A stretch of DNA of 64,000 bases, from contig NZ_JNIO01000002.1 of assembly GCF_000702545.1 (NCBI RefSeq), forward strand, positions 124,001-188,000. Reading direction: 5' to 3'. This document shows, piece by piece, positions 18,970 to 28,271 of the stretch (its first letter is position 1; each line of letters begins with the position of its first letter). This DNA comes from Selenomonas sp. AB3002. GTDB lineage: Bacteria; Bacillota; Negativicutes; Selenomonadales; Selenomonadaceae. Both the position numbers and the translations under genes were made by a program. The notes beneath the pieces are model-generated. The model worked only from the letters and a program-made list of their open reading frames with translations, did not search any database and was not told where the DNA came from.

Positions 18970-19047
18970 ATATTTCCCCCCTGCCGGGACTTAAGGAACT
19001 GTTCATACAAAATTACACTGTAACAGTATACCATAAAAGCCACGCAA

Positions 19048-19084
19048 AATAAAAGCTGGCGGGACAGTTTCCTGTACCGCCAGC
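19048..19084 (-). terminator. Terminator of the RND efflux operon
   Basis: On the minus strand GCTGGCGGTACAG-GAAA-CTGTCCCGCCAGC (19055-19084) is followed by TTTTATTTT, about 20 bases after the permease stop. Confidence 0.85.
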
Positions 19085-19102
19085 GATTGGATCTAAAAAT
19101 CC

Positions 19103-22100
19103 TTACATGTAATCGATGGAAGACTTCTTCTTCTCCTGCTTCATATAGCCAAGCTGCTTGGCTATCCACTCCGTGATGACGAAGAAAACAGGAATCAGGA
19201 AGACACCCATGAAGGTGGCAAAGAGCATGCCGCCCACTACCGCCACGCCCATGCCGTTGCGGGCGGCTGCGCCGGCGCCGCTGGCCATAGCCAGGGGCAG
19301 ACAGCCGATGATGAAGGCAAAGGAGGTCATGAGGATAGGACGGAGACGCAGGCCTGCTGCCTCAAGGGCAGCCTTCACAGGCTCCATGCCCCTGTCCACA
19401 CGCACCTTGGCAAACTCCACGATCAGGATGGCGTTCTTGGCCGCCAGGCCGATGATCATGATGATGCCTATCTGCATGTAGACGGAGTTCTGCAAGCCTG
19501 AGTTCATGTGCCCCGTGAGCATCATGCCCAGATTGGACAAAGCCCACTCGGAGAACAGAGCACCGAAGATGCCTGTAGGCACCGTAAAGAGCACGGCAAA
19601 GGGCACGCTCCAGCTCTCATAGAGGGCTGCCAGGCACAGGAACACGAAGACCAGCGCCAGGGCCAGCACCTGGAAGGTGGAGCTTGCAGCTTTCTTTTCC
19701 TCGCGGCTCTGGCCGGACCACTCAATCTCAAAGCCAGTACCGGCTTCCTCCCGGACAATCTGCTCGATGGTATCCATGGCCTGTCCGGAGCTGTAGCCGT
19801 CGCCGGCATTGCCCTGGATGCTGACGGCCTTGGTGCCGTTGAAGCGGGAAATAACCGTGGGGCCCGTGCTGTTCCTGGGAGTCAGCAGGGTGCTAAGAGG
19901 AATCATGGTGCCGGAGGAACTCCGCACAAACATGAATTTCATGGCATCCGTCTCGCTGCGGAAGGCGGTATCAGACTGGAGCACCACCTTGTAGCTGCGG
20001 CCAAAACGGTTGAAGTCGTTCACCTGAGCGCCGCCGAAGTTCACCTGCATGGCTGTGAACACATCAGACAGCTTCACATCCATCTTCTTGATCTTCTCGC
20101 GATCCACATCATACTCGATGGTAGGAGAAGTGATGGAATAGGTGGTGCGCACACCCTGCAGGGCAGGGTTCTGATTAGCCTTGGCCACGATGCGATTCGT
20201 AATCTCATAGAGTTCCTCATCCGTATGGCCAGACATATCCATGAGCTGCAGATTCCAGCCGCCCACATTGCCCAGACCGGGCAGGGCAGGAGGATTGGCA
20301 GCAATGACCGTAGCCTCGGGAGCCAGCTGCGCTCCCAGGCCGAAGAGAGTGCCCACGGCAGCATCCACGGACTGATCCCCGCCGGGGCGCTGGCTCCAGT
20401 CCTTCATGCCGATGATCAGGAGGCCTGCGCTTGGCTTGCTGGTGAAGGCCAGCATATCAAAGCCCGTGACCGCCATGGATTGGTCTATGCCCTTGATGCT
20501 CTGGAGAGCCGCAGCCTGCAGCTTGTCCATGGTCTTCTGGGTCTGGTTCAGGGAAGTTCCCTCAGGCAGGTTGACCATGGCGAAAGCGTAGCCCTGATCC
20601 TCCGAAGGCACGAAGGTAGAGGGCAGCTTCATATAGAGCAGGGCCATCAAGCCCGACACGATGAGCAGGAAGATCACAGCCAGCTTGGCATTGGCAATGC
20701 CCCGGGCCACTATCCCCACATAGCCTTTCTTGGTTCTCTCAAACCAGTTGTTGAAAGCGGTGAAGAAACGGTCCAAAGCGCCGTCCTGCCCTTCGCTCTC
20801 CTCATGGCGCTTGAGAATCATGGCACAAAGAGCCGGAGTCAGGGTCAGTGCCACGAAGGCAGACAGGGCCATGGAAACCGCGATGGTGAGAGCAAACTGG
20901 CGATAGAGCACGCCGGTCATGCCCCCCAGGAAAGCCACGGGCACGAACACCGCCGCCAGCACGAAGGCAATGGCCACTACCGGGCCCTGCACTTCATCCA
21001 TGGCGCGCTCGGTGGCGTCCACAGGCTCAAGTCCCTCTTCCATGTGCTTCTCCACGTTCTCGATGACCACGATGGCGTCATCCACCACCAGGCCGATGGC
21101 CAGCACCAGGGCAAAGAGGGTCAGGGTATTGATGGAGAAATCCAGGAGAATGAAGGCTGCCAGGGTACCAATCAGAGATACCGGCACTGCCAGCAAAGGA
21201 ATGATGGTAGCCCGCCAACTCTGCAGGAAGAGGAAGATAACGAACACCACCAGGAGCAGAGCCTCGAAGAAGGTCTCCAGCACCTCTTTGATAGAAGCGT
21301 TGATATAGTTGGTGCTGTCCATGATCTCGCTGACTTCCAAGTTGGGAGGCAGATCAGACTTTGCTTTTTCAATGATTTCCTTGACCCCTGCCACCGTCTG
21401 CATGGCATTGGCGTCATTGGTAAGCTGGATGCCGAAGCCCACGGCGGGAGCGCCGTTGCTCTTGGTCACAAAGCCATTGTCCTTCTGTCCTTCCTCCACC
21501 CGGGCCACGTCCTTCAGGCGCACGAAGGAGCCATCTGTGCCATGGGTCTTCAGCACGATGTTACCGAATTCCTCAGGGGTGGAGAGACGGCCCTGAATTT
21601 TGCCCGTGTACTGCTTTTCCTGGCCATTGTCCACAGGCATGCCGCCTACGGTACCTGCCGGAGCCTGCACATTCTGCTCATTGATGGCATCGGTTACGTC
21701 CTTCACCGTCAGATTGTACTCTGCCAGGCGGTCAGGATTCAGCCAGACACGCATGGCATAGTCGGCGCCGAAGACCTGCACATCACCTACGCCGGCTACA
21801 CGCTTGATCTGATCCAAAAGATAGATATCCGCATAATTCTTCATGAAAGCACGGTCATACGTACCATCAGGAGAAGTCAGGGACACCATGTAAGCCATAT
21901 CGTTAGAAGACTTGCGGGTGGTTACGCCCACGGACTGCACCGACGAGGGCAGGCTGGCATTGGCGATGGCCACGTTGTTTTGCACCTTGACGGAATCCAT
22001 ATCGCCGTCAGAGCCCGTATCAAACACCACGCTGAGGCTGTACCGGCCAGTATCGTTGGAGGTGGAGCTCATGTAGTCCATGCCCTGGGTGCCGTTGACC

Positions 22101-22303
22101 TGCTGCTCAATGATCTGGGCCACCGTGTCATTTACTACGCTGGCGTTAGCGCCAGTATAGGACGTACCGACAGAAATAGTCGGCGGGGCAATCTGCGGGT
22201 ACTGCGCTATAGGCAGCTGCACAGCCGATATAAGGCCCACGATTACGATAATGATGGAAATGACTATCGCAAAGATTGGGCGGTGGATAAAAAACTTTGA
22301 CAA
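19103..22303 (-). CDS. RND multidrug efflux permease (HAE1, AcrB/MexB-like)
   Basis: 1066 aa. Inner-membrane proton/drug antiporter of a tripartite pump. It has the internal duplication of the family: TM1 at FAIVISIIIVIVGLISAVQLP, a large periplasmic loop, the TM4 relay residues in GLVVDDAIVVIENVEKHM near residue 405, and a second half starting near IANAKLAVIFLLIVSGLMAL. Residues in FVPSEDQGYAFAMVNLPEGTS match HAE1 pumps, not heavy-metal RNDs. TTG start at 22303 with AAGGGGG. Follows the adaptor by 12 bases. No outer-membrane channel gene is in the cluster, so it must borrow a TolC-type protein encoded elsewhere. Confidence 0.94.
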   Translation of the reverse strand: MSKFFIHRPIFAIVISIIIVIVGLISAVQLPIAQYPQIAPPTISVGTSYTGANASVVNDTVAQIIEQQVNGTQGMDYMSSTSNDTGRYSLSVVFDTGSDGDMDSVKVQNNVAIANASLPSSVQSVGVTTRKSSNDMAYMVSLTSPDGTYDRAFMKNYADIYLLDQIKRVAGVGDVQVFGADYAMRVWLNPDRLAEYNLTVKDVTDAINEQNVQAPAGTVGGMPVDNGQEKQYTGKIQGRLSTPEEFGNIVLKTHGTDGSFVRLKDVARVEEGQKDNGFVTKSNGAPAVGFGIQLTNDANAMQTVAGVKEIIEKAKSDLPPNLEVSEIMDSTNYINASIKEVLETFFEALLLVVFVIFLFLQSWRATIIPLLAVPVSLIGTLAAFILLDFSINTLTLFALVLAIGLVVDDAIVVIENVEKHMEEGLEPVDATERAMDEVQGPVVAIAFVLAAVFVPVAFLGGMTGVLYRQFALTIAVSMALSAFVALTLTPALCAMILKRHEESEGQDGALDRFFTAFNNWFERTKKGYVGIVARGIANAKLAVIFLLIVSGLMALLYMKLPSTFVPSEDQGYAFAMVNLPEGTSLNQTQKTMDKLQAAALQSIKGIDQSMAVTGFDMLAFTSKPSAGLLIIGMKDWSQRPGGDQSVDAAVGTLFGLGAQLAPEATVIAANPPALPGLGNVGGWNLQLMDMSGHTDEELYEITNRIVAKANQNPALQGVRTTYSITSPTIEYDVDREKIKKMDVKLSDVFTAMQVNFGGAQVNDFNRFGRSYKVVLQSDTAFRSETDAMKFMFVRSSSGTMIPLSTLLTPRNSTGPTVISRFNGTKAVSIQGNAGDGYSSGQAMDTIEQIVREEAGTGFEIEWSGQSREEKKAASSTFQVLALALVFVFLCLAALYESWSVPFAVLFTVPTGIFGALFSEWALSNLGMMLTGHMNSGLQNSVYMQIGIIMIIGLAAKNAILIVEFAKVRVDRGMEPVKAALEAAGLRLRPILMTSFAFIIGCLPLAMASGAGAAARNGMGVAVVGGMLFATFMGVFLIPVFFVITEWIAKQLGYMKQEKKKSSIDYM

Positions 22304-22315
22304 AACGCCGCCCCC

Positions 22316-23515
22316 TTATTTCTTGACAGTAGAAGCGTCGGGATCGAAAAGGGAAGTATCGGTATTCAGGGAGAAGCCCATTTCCTCAGGCGTCACCATA
22401 GTCACCGTAAGGTCCCTGCCCTCCTGCAGGTTGGTAAGGCCTTCCACCACCACAATATCGCTGGCATCGATGCCTTCCTTGATGATGTAGTAGCTGCCCA
22501 CCTTTTCCCCAAGTTTCACGGTGCGGGCCTCGGACTTGGCATCCCCGTTCACTACCATGACAAAGGACTTGCCCAAGAGCTGCTGCACGGCACGCTGGGG
22601 CACCAGGATGGCTCCCGGCACAACCTCACCCGTGAGCTTCACCCGTGCGTACATGCCGGGGAGCAGGATGCCGTTGGGGTTGTCAAAGAGAGCCTTCAGG
22701 GTCAAGGTACCCGTATTATCGGATAAAGCGCGGTCAGACTCAGAAATGACGCCAGTGAGTGGATATTCCGTACCATCAGACAGGGTAAGGCTCACATTCA
22801 CATTGCTGTTGGGATCACCCTGCTGCATGGCCTTGATGTTCATGAATTTCAGGAACTCAGTCTCGGAAATGGAGAACTGGGCATAGATGGGGTCAGAGGA
22901 ACCGATGGTCACCAGAGTGGTGTTGCCGGCAGTGGCATAAGTGCCTACTGCCACGTCATCCACGGAGAGCTGGCCCGTCATGGGAGCATAAACCACCGTA
23001 TCGTCAAGATCTTCCTGAGCCTTCTTCAGCAGGGCCGCATTGGCAGCAGCAGCAGCTTCATAGGCATTCACCTGAGACTGCTGGTTGGCCACAGTCTGCT
23101 CCGCTATGGCATCAGACTTCAGGAGTTCCTCATAGCGGTAGAGGTCTGTCTGGGCATTACTCAGATTGGCCTCGGCCTGAGCCAGATTGGCATGGGCGTT
23201 CAGCACCGCCGACTCATACTGGCGGGAGTCAATGCGGTACAGGGGCTGTCCCTCCACCACATACTGGCCGCCCTGGACATATTTTTCGATAATCTTGCCA
23301 GAGACCTTGGCCTGGACCTTCACCTCATCCTTGCCTACCAGGGAGCCTGCATACTCACTGGTGAGGGGCGTATCCTGCTGGATGACGTTCATGGCCTTCA
23401 CCTGGGCACCGCCCTTCTGGGCCTGCTGCTGCTCCTTGCCGCAGCCAGAGAGCACCACGGAGAGGCAAAGGGCCATCACCAGGGCCAAAGCCTTCTTGTT
23501 TTTCGTCAAAAACAA
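22316..23515 (-). CDS. RND periplasmic adaptor (membrane fusion) lipoprotein
   Basis: 399 aa. Signal peptide with lipobox (ALCLSVVLSGCGKEQ, Cys about residue 26), so it is probably anchored in the inner membrane facing the periplasm. Then come the lipoyl/barrel-sandwich halves flanking an alpha-hairpin coiled coil (NAHANLAQAEANLSNAQTDLYRYEELLKSDAI...), a beta-barrel and a membrane-proximal domain. TTG start at 23515 with AGGAGG nine bases upstream. Pairs with the permease downstream. Transcribed divergently from the marR-type gene. Confidence 0.93.
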   Translation of the reverse strand: MFLTKNKKALALVMALCLSVVLSGCGKEQQQAQKGGAQVKAMNVIQQDTPLTSEYAGSLVGKDEVKVQAKVSGKIIEKYVQGGQYVVEGQPLYRIDSRQYESAVLNAHANLAQAEANLSNAQTDLYRYEELLKSDAIAEQTVANQQSQVNAYEAAAAANAALLKKAQEDLDDTVVYAPMTGQLSVDDVAVGTYATAGNTTLVTIGSSDPIYAQFSISETEFLKFMNIKAMQQGDPNSNVNVSLTLSDGTEYPLTGVISESDRALSDNTGTLTLKALFDNPNGILLPGMYARVKLTGEVVPGAILVPQRAVQQLLGKSFVMVVNGDAKSEARTVKLGEKVGSYYIIKEGIDASDIVVVEGLTNLQEGRDLTVTMVTPEEMGFSLNTDTSLFDPDASTVKK

Positions 23516-23569
23516 AGCAAAAAACCTCCTTCATACTATAACTCAACAACTACAACGTTTCTGGAGATT

Positions 23570-23587
23570 AGTAAATAAGTGTTTACT
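23570..23587. promoter_or_regulatory. Palindrome AGTAAA-N6-TTTACT, candidate MarR operator
   Basis: Perfect 6-bp arms (23570-23575 and 23582-23587) with a 6-bp spacer. It is downstream of the pump promoter, between the divergent pump and MarR genes. MarR proteins typically bind such 16-20 bp palindromes in their own divergent promoter. Assignment is by position and symmetry. Confidence 0.5.
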
Positions 23588-23600
23588 ATCAATGGATTAT

Positions 23601-23629
23601 ATAGTATTATACTGCTAAGGAAAAGTCAA
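23601..23629 (-). promoter_or_regulatory. Promoter of the RND efflux operon with overlapping palindrome
   Basis: On the minus strand TTGACT (23624-23629), 17 bases, TACTAT (23601-23606). A second perfect palindrome AGTAT-T-ATACT (23603-23613) covers the -10 side. A repressor bound there would block RNA polymerase. Confidence 0.55.
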
Positions 23630-23673
23630 GAAGCACATGACAAAAATCACCTTCTTGACAAGGAGGGACGGAA

Positions 23674-24111
23674 ATGACCTTAAAAAATCCCGGGCATGCC
23701 CTTTCCAAAGACTTTTTGGAAACCCTCATGCTCATCCATGTGAATGTATTCCGCAACAAACAGCTGCCCCTGCCCCTCAATCAATATGTGCTGCTCATGT
23801 TCATAAATACAGAAGGAGCCATCACCAACAGCAGCGCCAGCGAGATGCTGAAGATTTCCAAGCAGCAGATGAGCACCGTGGCCGAGCGGCTCCTTGAGCA
23901 AGGCTATATCAGCAAGAACACCGACTGCCGCGACCGCAGGCGCTGCCTGCTGGAGCTGACGGAAAAGGGCAGGGAGATCATCAGGCAGCAGAACGAATAC
24001 GTGCGGAAAAAATTTGAAGACAGACTGCAAAAGCTCTCCGGAGAAGAACAGCAGCAGCTCTCAGAAGCTATCAACTGCCTGAAAAACTCCATCGACCGCA
24101 TGTTTTCCTAA
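23674..24111 (+). CDS. MarR family transcriptional regulator
   Basis: 145 aa. A winged helix with the MarR layout: ITNSSASEMLKISKQQMSTVAERLLEQGYISKNTDCRDRRRCLLELTEKGREI, where the DRRR wing and recognition helix are clear, between helical dimerisation ends. ATG at 23674 has AGGAGGG. Divergent from the RND pump, so it most likely represses that operon and itself until a pump substrate binds (inference from arrangement). Confidence 0.9.
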   Translation: MTLKNPGHALSKDFLETLMLIHVNVFRNKQLPLPLNQYVLLMFINTEGAITNSSASEMLKISKQQMSTVAERLLEQGYISKNTDCRDRRRCLLELTEKGREIIRQQNEYVRKKFEDRLQKLSGEEQQQLSEAINCLKNSIDRMFS

Positions 24112-24158
24112 AAAAAGAACCGGACTACCTGGGAAACCTGGTACTCCGGTTCTTTTTT
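24111..24158 (+). terminator. Terminator of the MarR gene
   Basis: AAAAGAACCGGA ... TCCGGTTCTTTTTT hairpin immediately after the stop, with U-tail on + and A/T symmetry that could also serve the convergent MBL gene. Confidence 0.8.
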
Positions 24159-24174
24159 CATCCTCCAAGCAGGC

Positions 24175-24978
24175 TCAAAGGTCAATCACCTCAAGGTCAT
24201 CCGGCACGAAAATCTTACCGCCGTAGTACTTCGCCGCCTCTGTGCTGTAATCCTGCTTGCGTGTGGCTATATGTTTATCTTCCGTATGATAGAGCACCAG
24301 ATTCCTGACTTTTAATTCTTCAGCCAGTTCGCTGGCCTCCTTCACGGTGCTGTGGTTCTTTTCATAGGGCTTGAAGACTTCCCTATCCTCATAGCGGCAG
24401 AAAGCCTCCGCCAGCAGCCAATCAGCCCCTGCCGCATACTCCCTGTCATGCTCATTGTAAGGCTCATCCCCCAGGCAGACGAACTTCATGCCATCGGGGA
24501 AAACCAGCCGGTAGCCAAACTGCTTGGCCTTGGTAGAGCAGATATCAAAGGCGGTGAGATTGGCAAAGGGCAGCTCCACGCTTTCCCCGTCCTGCACCTC
24601 ATGCACCAGGATATCCGTCCCCACCCTGGCAAAATCCTTCTTCTTCAAGGTCATCTTCGTCATGGTGATGAGCATGTCCTTCACCACATCATGGCAATAA
24701 ATGTGAAACTGCCCCTCGTACTTGCCCTTGTTCATCAGGTCAGCCACCTTGCGCATGACCCAGATGACCCCCAGCACATGATCAGTATGGCCGTGGGTCA
24801 CAAACATGTGGTGGCAGTCACCGAATTTGAAGGGAGTCTCCTCCAGCTGGCGCAGGATGCCATTGCCGCCCCCCGCATCAGTCAGGAACAGCCCCTGCTC
24901 CGTCTCCAGATAAAAGCAGGTATTGAAGCACTTGGTAGCCATGGCAAAGCCAGTCCCCAAAACATACATCTTCCGCAC
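24175..24978 (-). CDS. MBL-fold metallohydrolase (ribonuclease Z-like group)
   Basis: 267 aa. The metal motif HMFVTHGHTDHVLG (HxHxDH, near residue 60), Asp in CLGDEP and His in VLYHTEDKH give the metallo-beta-lactamase two-metal site. The order resembles the RNase Z / arylsulfatase-like branch, but the protein lacks an obvious exosite arm, so I do not call it rnz. A GTG at 24978 with GAGGGGG upstream is the start; an ATG three codons in is possible. Stands alone; function unknown. Confidence 0.8.
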   Translation of the reverse strand: MRKMYVLGTGFAMATKCFNTCFYLETEQGLFLTDAGGGNGILRQLEETPFKFGDCHHMFVTHGHTDHVLGVIWVMRKVADLMNKGKYEGQFHIYCHDVVKDMLITMTKMTLKKKDFARVGTDILVHEVQDGESVELPFANLTAFDICSTKAKQFGYRLVFPDGMKFVCLGDEPYNEHDREYAAGADWLLAEAFCRYEDREVFKPYEKNHSTVKEASELAEELKVRNLVLYHTEDKHIATRKQDYSTEAAKYYGGKIFVPDDLEVIDL

Positions 24979-25030
24979 AAAAACGCCCCCTCTAATCGCA
25001 CCAAAGACTCATGCAACCGGCCCCCAAGGA

Positions 25031-25120
25031 TGGGGGCCAAAGGGCCTTTGAATTCAGGATGAATTCAGGCCCAAAGGTTTTCTTTTGGTACTTTTCTTTG
25101 CATCAAAGAAAAGTACAAGC
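25031..25120. repeat. Intergenic hairpin repeat, family B copy 1
   Basis: Two nested hairpins in the gap between manA and the MBL gene: GGGCC-TTT-GAATTC ... GAATTC-A-GGCCC, then a perfect 13-bp stem GTACTTTTCTTTG-CAT-CAAAGAAAAGTAC (25088-25100 and 25104-25116). The second stem recurs with changes at 33441-33471. Confidence 0.65.
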
Positions 25121-25127
25121 CGCCCCC

Positions 25128-26093
25128 TTACTTCTCAACTAAAAGGCACTCACCCTCACCAGAGAGTCTGTAATCCTCCATGCCCACCGGCAGGAAAACC
25201 GTCTCCCCCTTGGCAAGCTCAGTATCCTTGCCGCCGCAGACCAGCTTCAAACTGCCGGACAGCACCGTCAAAGACTGGAAAGACTCCCCGGGAGCCTTGA
25301 AATCCGCCTCACCATCAACCTCCAGATGATAAGTCGTGAAATAATCGCACTTAGCCAGCAGCGACACCCTGCACCCTTTCAGCAGGTCAATTTCTGCCAA
25401 GGGCCTCGTATTTAGCGGCAGCGGTTTCCTCCTGGTCACTGCCAAGGCCTTGCCGATATGCAGGGGCCTAGACTTGCCGTCTGCCCCCACTCTGCCGTAA
25501 TCGTAGACGCGATAAGTGGAATTGGAGCTCTGCTGCACCTCGCAGATGAGAATGCCTGCCCCGATAGCATGCAGTGTCCCCGCCTCGATGAAGAACACAT
25601 CCCCCTTGTGCACCGGCACCTGGCGGCAGACCTCCAGCAGGGTGTCCTCCTCAATGCGGTTCCTGAACTCCTCCTTGGAAATCTCCTTCTCAAAGCCGTA
25701 GATGAGCTTCGCTCCAGGCTCGGCATCCAGCACATACCACATCTCCGTCTTGCCCTGCTCACCTTCCACCCGCTGGGCGTATTCATTGTCCGGATGCACC
25801 TGCACAGAAAGGCTGTCCCTGGCATCGATGAACTTGATCAGCAGGGGGAATTCCGCCAGCCCCTGACATTTCGGCCCCAGGATCTGCTGCCCCTGTCGCT
25901 CAATGTATTCCCTCAGAGTCAGGCCCTTGTCCTCCCCCTCGGCAATGATGCTCTCTCCGTCCTTGTGGCAGGAAAGCTCCCAGCTCTCCGCCACCTTCTC
26001 CATCTCCGAGGCCTTGCCGTACTCCTCCCGCAGGCGGTTGCCCCCCCAAAGATAGTCTTTAAGCGGTGCCTGCAGCTTAACAGGATAAAGCAT
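25128..26093 (-). CDS. manA: Class I mannose-6-phosphate isomerase
   Basis: 321 aa zinc cupin of the short Firmicute type. Motifs: LSVQVHPDNEYAQRVEG with zinc ligands (Q, H), TEMWYVLDAEPGAKLIYGF with Glu ligand, HKGDVFFIEAGTLHAIGAGILICEVQQ with the last His, and YRVYDYGR with the active-site Arg. Interconverts mannose-6-P and fructose-6-P for mannose use or GDP-mannose supply. ATG at 26093, GGGGAGG upstream. Single gene. Confidence 0.93.
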   Translation of the reverse strand: MLYPVKLQAPLKDYLWGGNRLREEYGKASEMEKVAESWELSCHKDGESIIAEGEDKGLTLREYIERQGQQILGPKCQGLAEFPLLIKFIDARDSLSVQVHPDNEYAQRVEGEQGKTEMWYVLDAEPGAKLIYGFEKEISKEEFRNRIEEDTLLEVCRQVPVHKGDVFFIEAGTLHAIGAGILICEVQQSSNSTYRVYDYGRVGADGKSRPLHIGKALAVTRRKPLPLNTRPLAEIDLLKGCRVSLLAKCDYFTTYHLEVDGEADFKAPGESFQSLTVLSGSLKLVCGGKDTELAKGETVFLPVGMEDYRLSGEGECLLVEK

Positions 26094-26145
26094 ATATCTT
26101 CCTCCCCTTCATAATCTAGTCACATTTTAGCACAAATTACAGACA

Positions 26146-26183
26146 ACAAAAAGAGGTGGAAGCTGTGATTATCTTCCACCTCT
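26146..26183 (-). terminator. Terminator of the fatty acid operon (after rnc)
   Basis: 11-bp perfect stem AGAGGTGGAAG / CTTCCACCTCT (26152-26162, 26173-26183). On the minus strand it is followed by TTTTTGTTG, directly after the rnc stop. Confidence 0.85.
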
Positions 26184-26195
26184 AAATATGCAATT

Positions 26196-26912
26196 TCAGC
26201 CCTTCCATTTAGCCAAGGCTGCCCTGGCGGCCTGCTGCTCTGCCGCTTTCTTGCTGCGGCCGGAGCCTTCGCCGTAGGGCACGCCGTCCACCAGCACCCG
26301 GCTGGTGAAGATCCTTTCGTGAGGGGGGCCGGACTCGCCTGCTTCTTCGTAGGTTATGACCTTTTCCGGGTCCTTGTGTACCAGTTCCTGGAAAGTGGTC
26401 TTGTAGTCCGTCAGGATCTCCCCTACCCGGCTGGCCTGCTGGAATTCATGGGAAAGCTGCCTCACCACGTAGTCTTGGGCAGTCTCCCAGCCCTGGTCCT
26501 CATAGATGGCGCCGATAACGGCCTCGAAGGCATCCTCCAGATTGGTCTGGCGGTTGCGGCCGCCGCCCATTTCCTCCCCCCGGCCCAAGAGCAGATGCTC
26601 ACCCAGCTTCAGGTCTTTGGCCAGGCGGGCCAGAGTCTCCGAGCGCACAATGCTGGCCCGGATCTTGGTAAGCTCGCCCTCGGGAAGGTTTTTGAAATGA
26701 CCATACAGATAAGTGCTGGAGGCAAGCTCCAGCACTGCGTCCCCTAAGAATTCGAGACGTTCATTATGGTCAGTCTTCCTTTTCGCCTCATTGGCGTAGG
26801 AGGTATGGGTGAGTGCCCGGTCCAGCAGGGCAAGGTTCCTGAACTTCACGCCCAGGCTCCCCGCCAGCTTTTCCAGTTCCTCACGCCTTTCCTCAGAAAG
26901 GAATTCAGACAT
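26196..26912 (-). CDS. rnc: Ribonuclease III
   Basis: 238 aa. RNase III domain with the signature NERLEFLGDAVLELASSTYLY near residue 50 and catalytic ED(A)FEAVIGAIYEDQG. A C-terminal double-stranded RNA-binding domain follows (DYKTTFQELVHKD ... KKAAEQQAARAAL). Processes rRNA precursors and structured mRNAs. Located 15 bases after fabF at the end of the lipid operon, as in other Firmicutes. Confidence 0.95.
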   Translation of the reverse strand: MSEFLSEERREELEKLAGSLGVKFRNLALLDRALTHTSYANEAKRKTDHNERLEFLGDAVLELASSTYLYGHFKNLPEGELTKIRASIVRSETLARLAKDLKLGEHLLLGRGEEMGGGRNRQTNLEDAFEAVIGAIYEDQGWETAQDYVVRQLSHEFQQASRVGEILTDYKTTFQELVHKDPEKVITYEEAGESGPPHERIFTSRVLVDGVPYGEGSGRSKKAAEQQAARAALAKWKG

Positions 26913-26927
26913 ATCTGTTCCTCTTGC

Positions 26928-28172
26928 TTACTCAGCGTACTTCTTCAGCAGCAGGCAGGCATTGTGGCCGCCGAAGCCGAAGGAGTTGGACATAGCTGCG
27001 CGCACGGTCTTGGCCCTGGCCTTGTTCGGCACATAGTCAAGATCCAGTCCCTCGTCCTGAGTCTCATAGTTCATGGTGGGAGGCATCATATCATTTTCCA
27101 CAGTCAGGGCAGTGGCAATAGCCTCCACGCCGCCGGCAGCACCCAGCAGATGGCCGGTCATGGACTTGATGGAGGACACGGAAACCTCCTTGGCAGCCTC
27201 GCCCCAAACAGCCTTGATAGCCTCGCTCTCACCCTCGTCATTCAGGTGGGTGGAGGTGCCATGGGCGTTCACATAGTCAACCTCGCTGGCCTTCATGCCT
27301 GCATCATCCAGAGCCAGCTGCATGCACTTGGCCTGATAGGTGCCATGGGGAGCAGGGCTGGTCATGTGATAAGCGTCGGAGTTGGCGCCATAGCCAATCA
27401 CCTCGGCGTAGATATGAGCGCCGCGGGCCTTGGCGTGCTCCAGGCTCTCCAGCATCACAATGCCTGCGCCCTCGCCCATGACGAAACCGCTGCGGTTCTT
27501 GTCGAAGGGACGGGAAGCATGAGCAGGATCATCGTTGTGATTCATGCAGAGGGCCTTCATGGCAGCGAAACCTGCCACAGCAGCGGGAGAAATGCAGGCC
27601 TCGGTGCCGCCAGCCAGCATGGCATCAGCATCGCCGCGCTGAATCACGCGGAAGGCATCACCGATGCAGTTGGTGCCCGTAGCGCAAGCCGTCACCACGC
27701 ACTCAGAGGGGCCGTGGAGGCCGAACTGGATAGCCACATGGCCGGTGGCCAGGTTGGCAATCATCATGGGGATGAAGAAGGGGCTGATGCGGGAAGGACC
27801 CTTGGCAAAGAGCTTCTCGTACTGGCTGTGCATGGTCTCGATGCCGCCGATGCCAGCGCCGATGTAAGTGCCGATGCGGTCACGATCTGCTTTCTCAAGA
27901 TCAATCCCGGAATCCTCAATGGCCAGCTTGGCTGCAGCCACAGCGAACTGGGCATAGCGGTCCATGCGCTTGGACTCCTTCTTGTCGATGTAATCAGCGG
28001 GATCGAAATCCTTCACCTCGCCGGCGATCTGGGCGCCGTACTCGGAAGCATCGAAACGGGTGATCTTCTCAATGCCGTTCTTGCCCTCCAGGAGTCCCTT
28101 CCAGAATTCGTCCTTGCCGATGCCGATAGGGGTGACGGCACCAAGGCCGGTGATAACTACGCGATTCTTCAC
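26928..28172 (-). CDS. fabF: Beta-ketoacyl-ACP synthase II
   Basis: Elongating condensing enzyme of type II fatty acid synthesis. 414 aa from GTG 28172 (VKNRVVITGLGAVTPIG), chosen for AGGAG seven bases upstream; an upstream TTG has no such site. The catalytic Cys is in VVTACATGTNCIGDA, and the two His are in NAHGTSTHLNDEGE and MTGHLLGAAGG. No fabH is in this operon, so initiation must be encoded elsewhere. Confidence 0.95.
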   Translation of the reverse strand: MKNRVVITGLGAVTPIGIGKDEFWKGLLEGKNGIEKITRFDASEYGAQIAGEVKDFDPADYIDKKESKRMDRYAQFAVAAAKLAIEDSGIDLEKADRDRIGTYIGAGIGGIETMHSQYEKLFAKGPSRISPFFIPMMIANLATGHVAIQFGLHGPSECVVTACATGTNCIGDAFRVIQRGDADAMLAGGTEACISPAAVAGFAAMKALCMNHNDDPAHASRPFDKNRSGFVMGEGAGIVMLESLEHAKARGAHIYAEVIGYGANSDAYHMTSPAPHGTYQAKCMQLALDDAGMKASEVDYVNAHGTSTHLNDEGESEAIKAVWGEAAKEVSVSSIKSMTGHLLGAAGGVEAIATALTVENDMMPPTMNYETQDEGLDLDYVPNKARAKTVRAAMSNSFGFGGHNACLLLKKYAE

Positions 28173-28271
28173 AACAAATCTCCTCTCGCAATTGAAACCG
28201 TTCTCAAAAAACTTCAAACAAGGTTCCTAATCAACAGAATAGGGCGCGCAGAGCACGCCCCCCATTTCCTC

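Noticed and set aside
19017-19027. ACTGT-A-ACAGT palindrome as a BirA operator
   Set aside because: Does not resemble known biotin operators (longer, TTGT/AACA-type arms); no biotin genes nearby.
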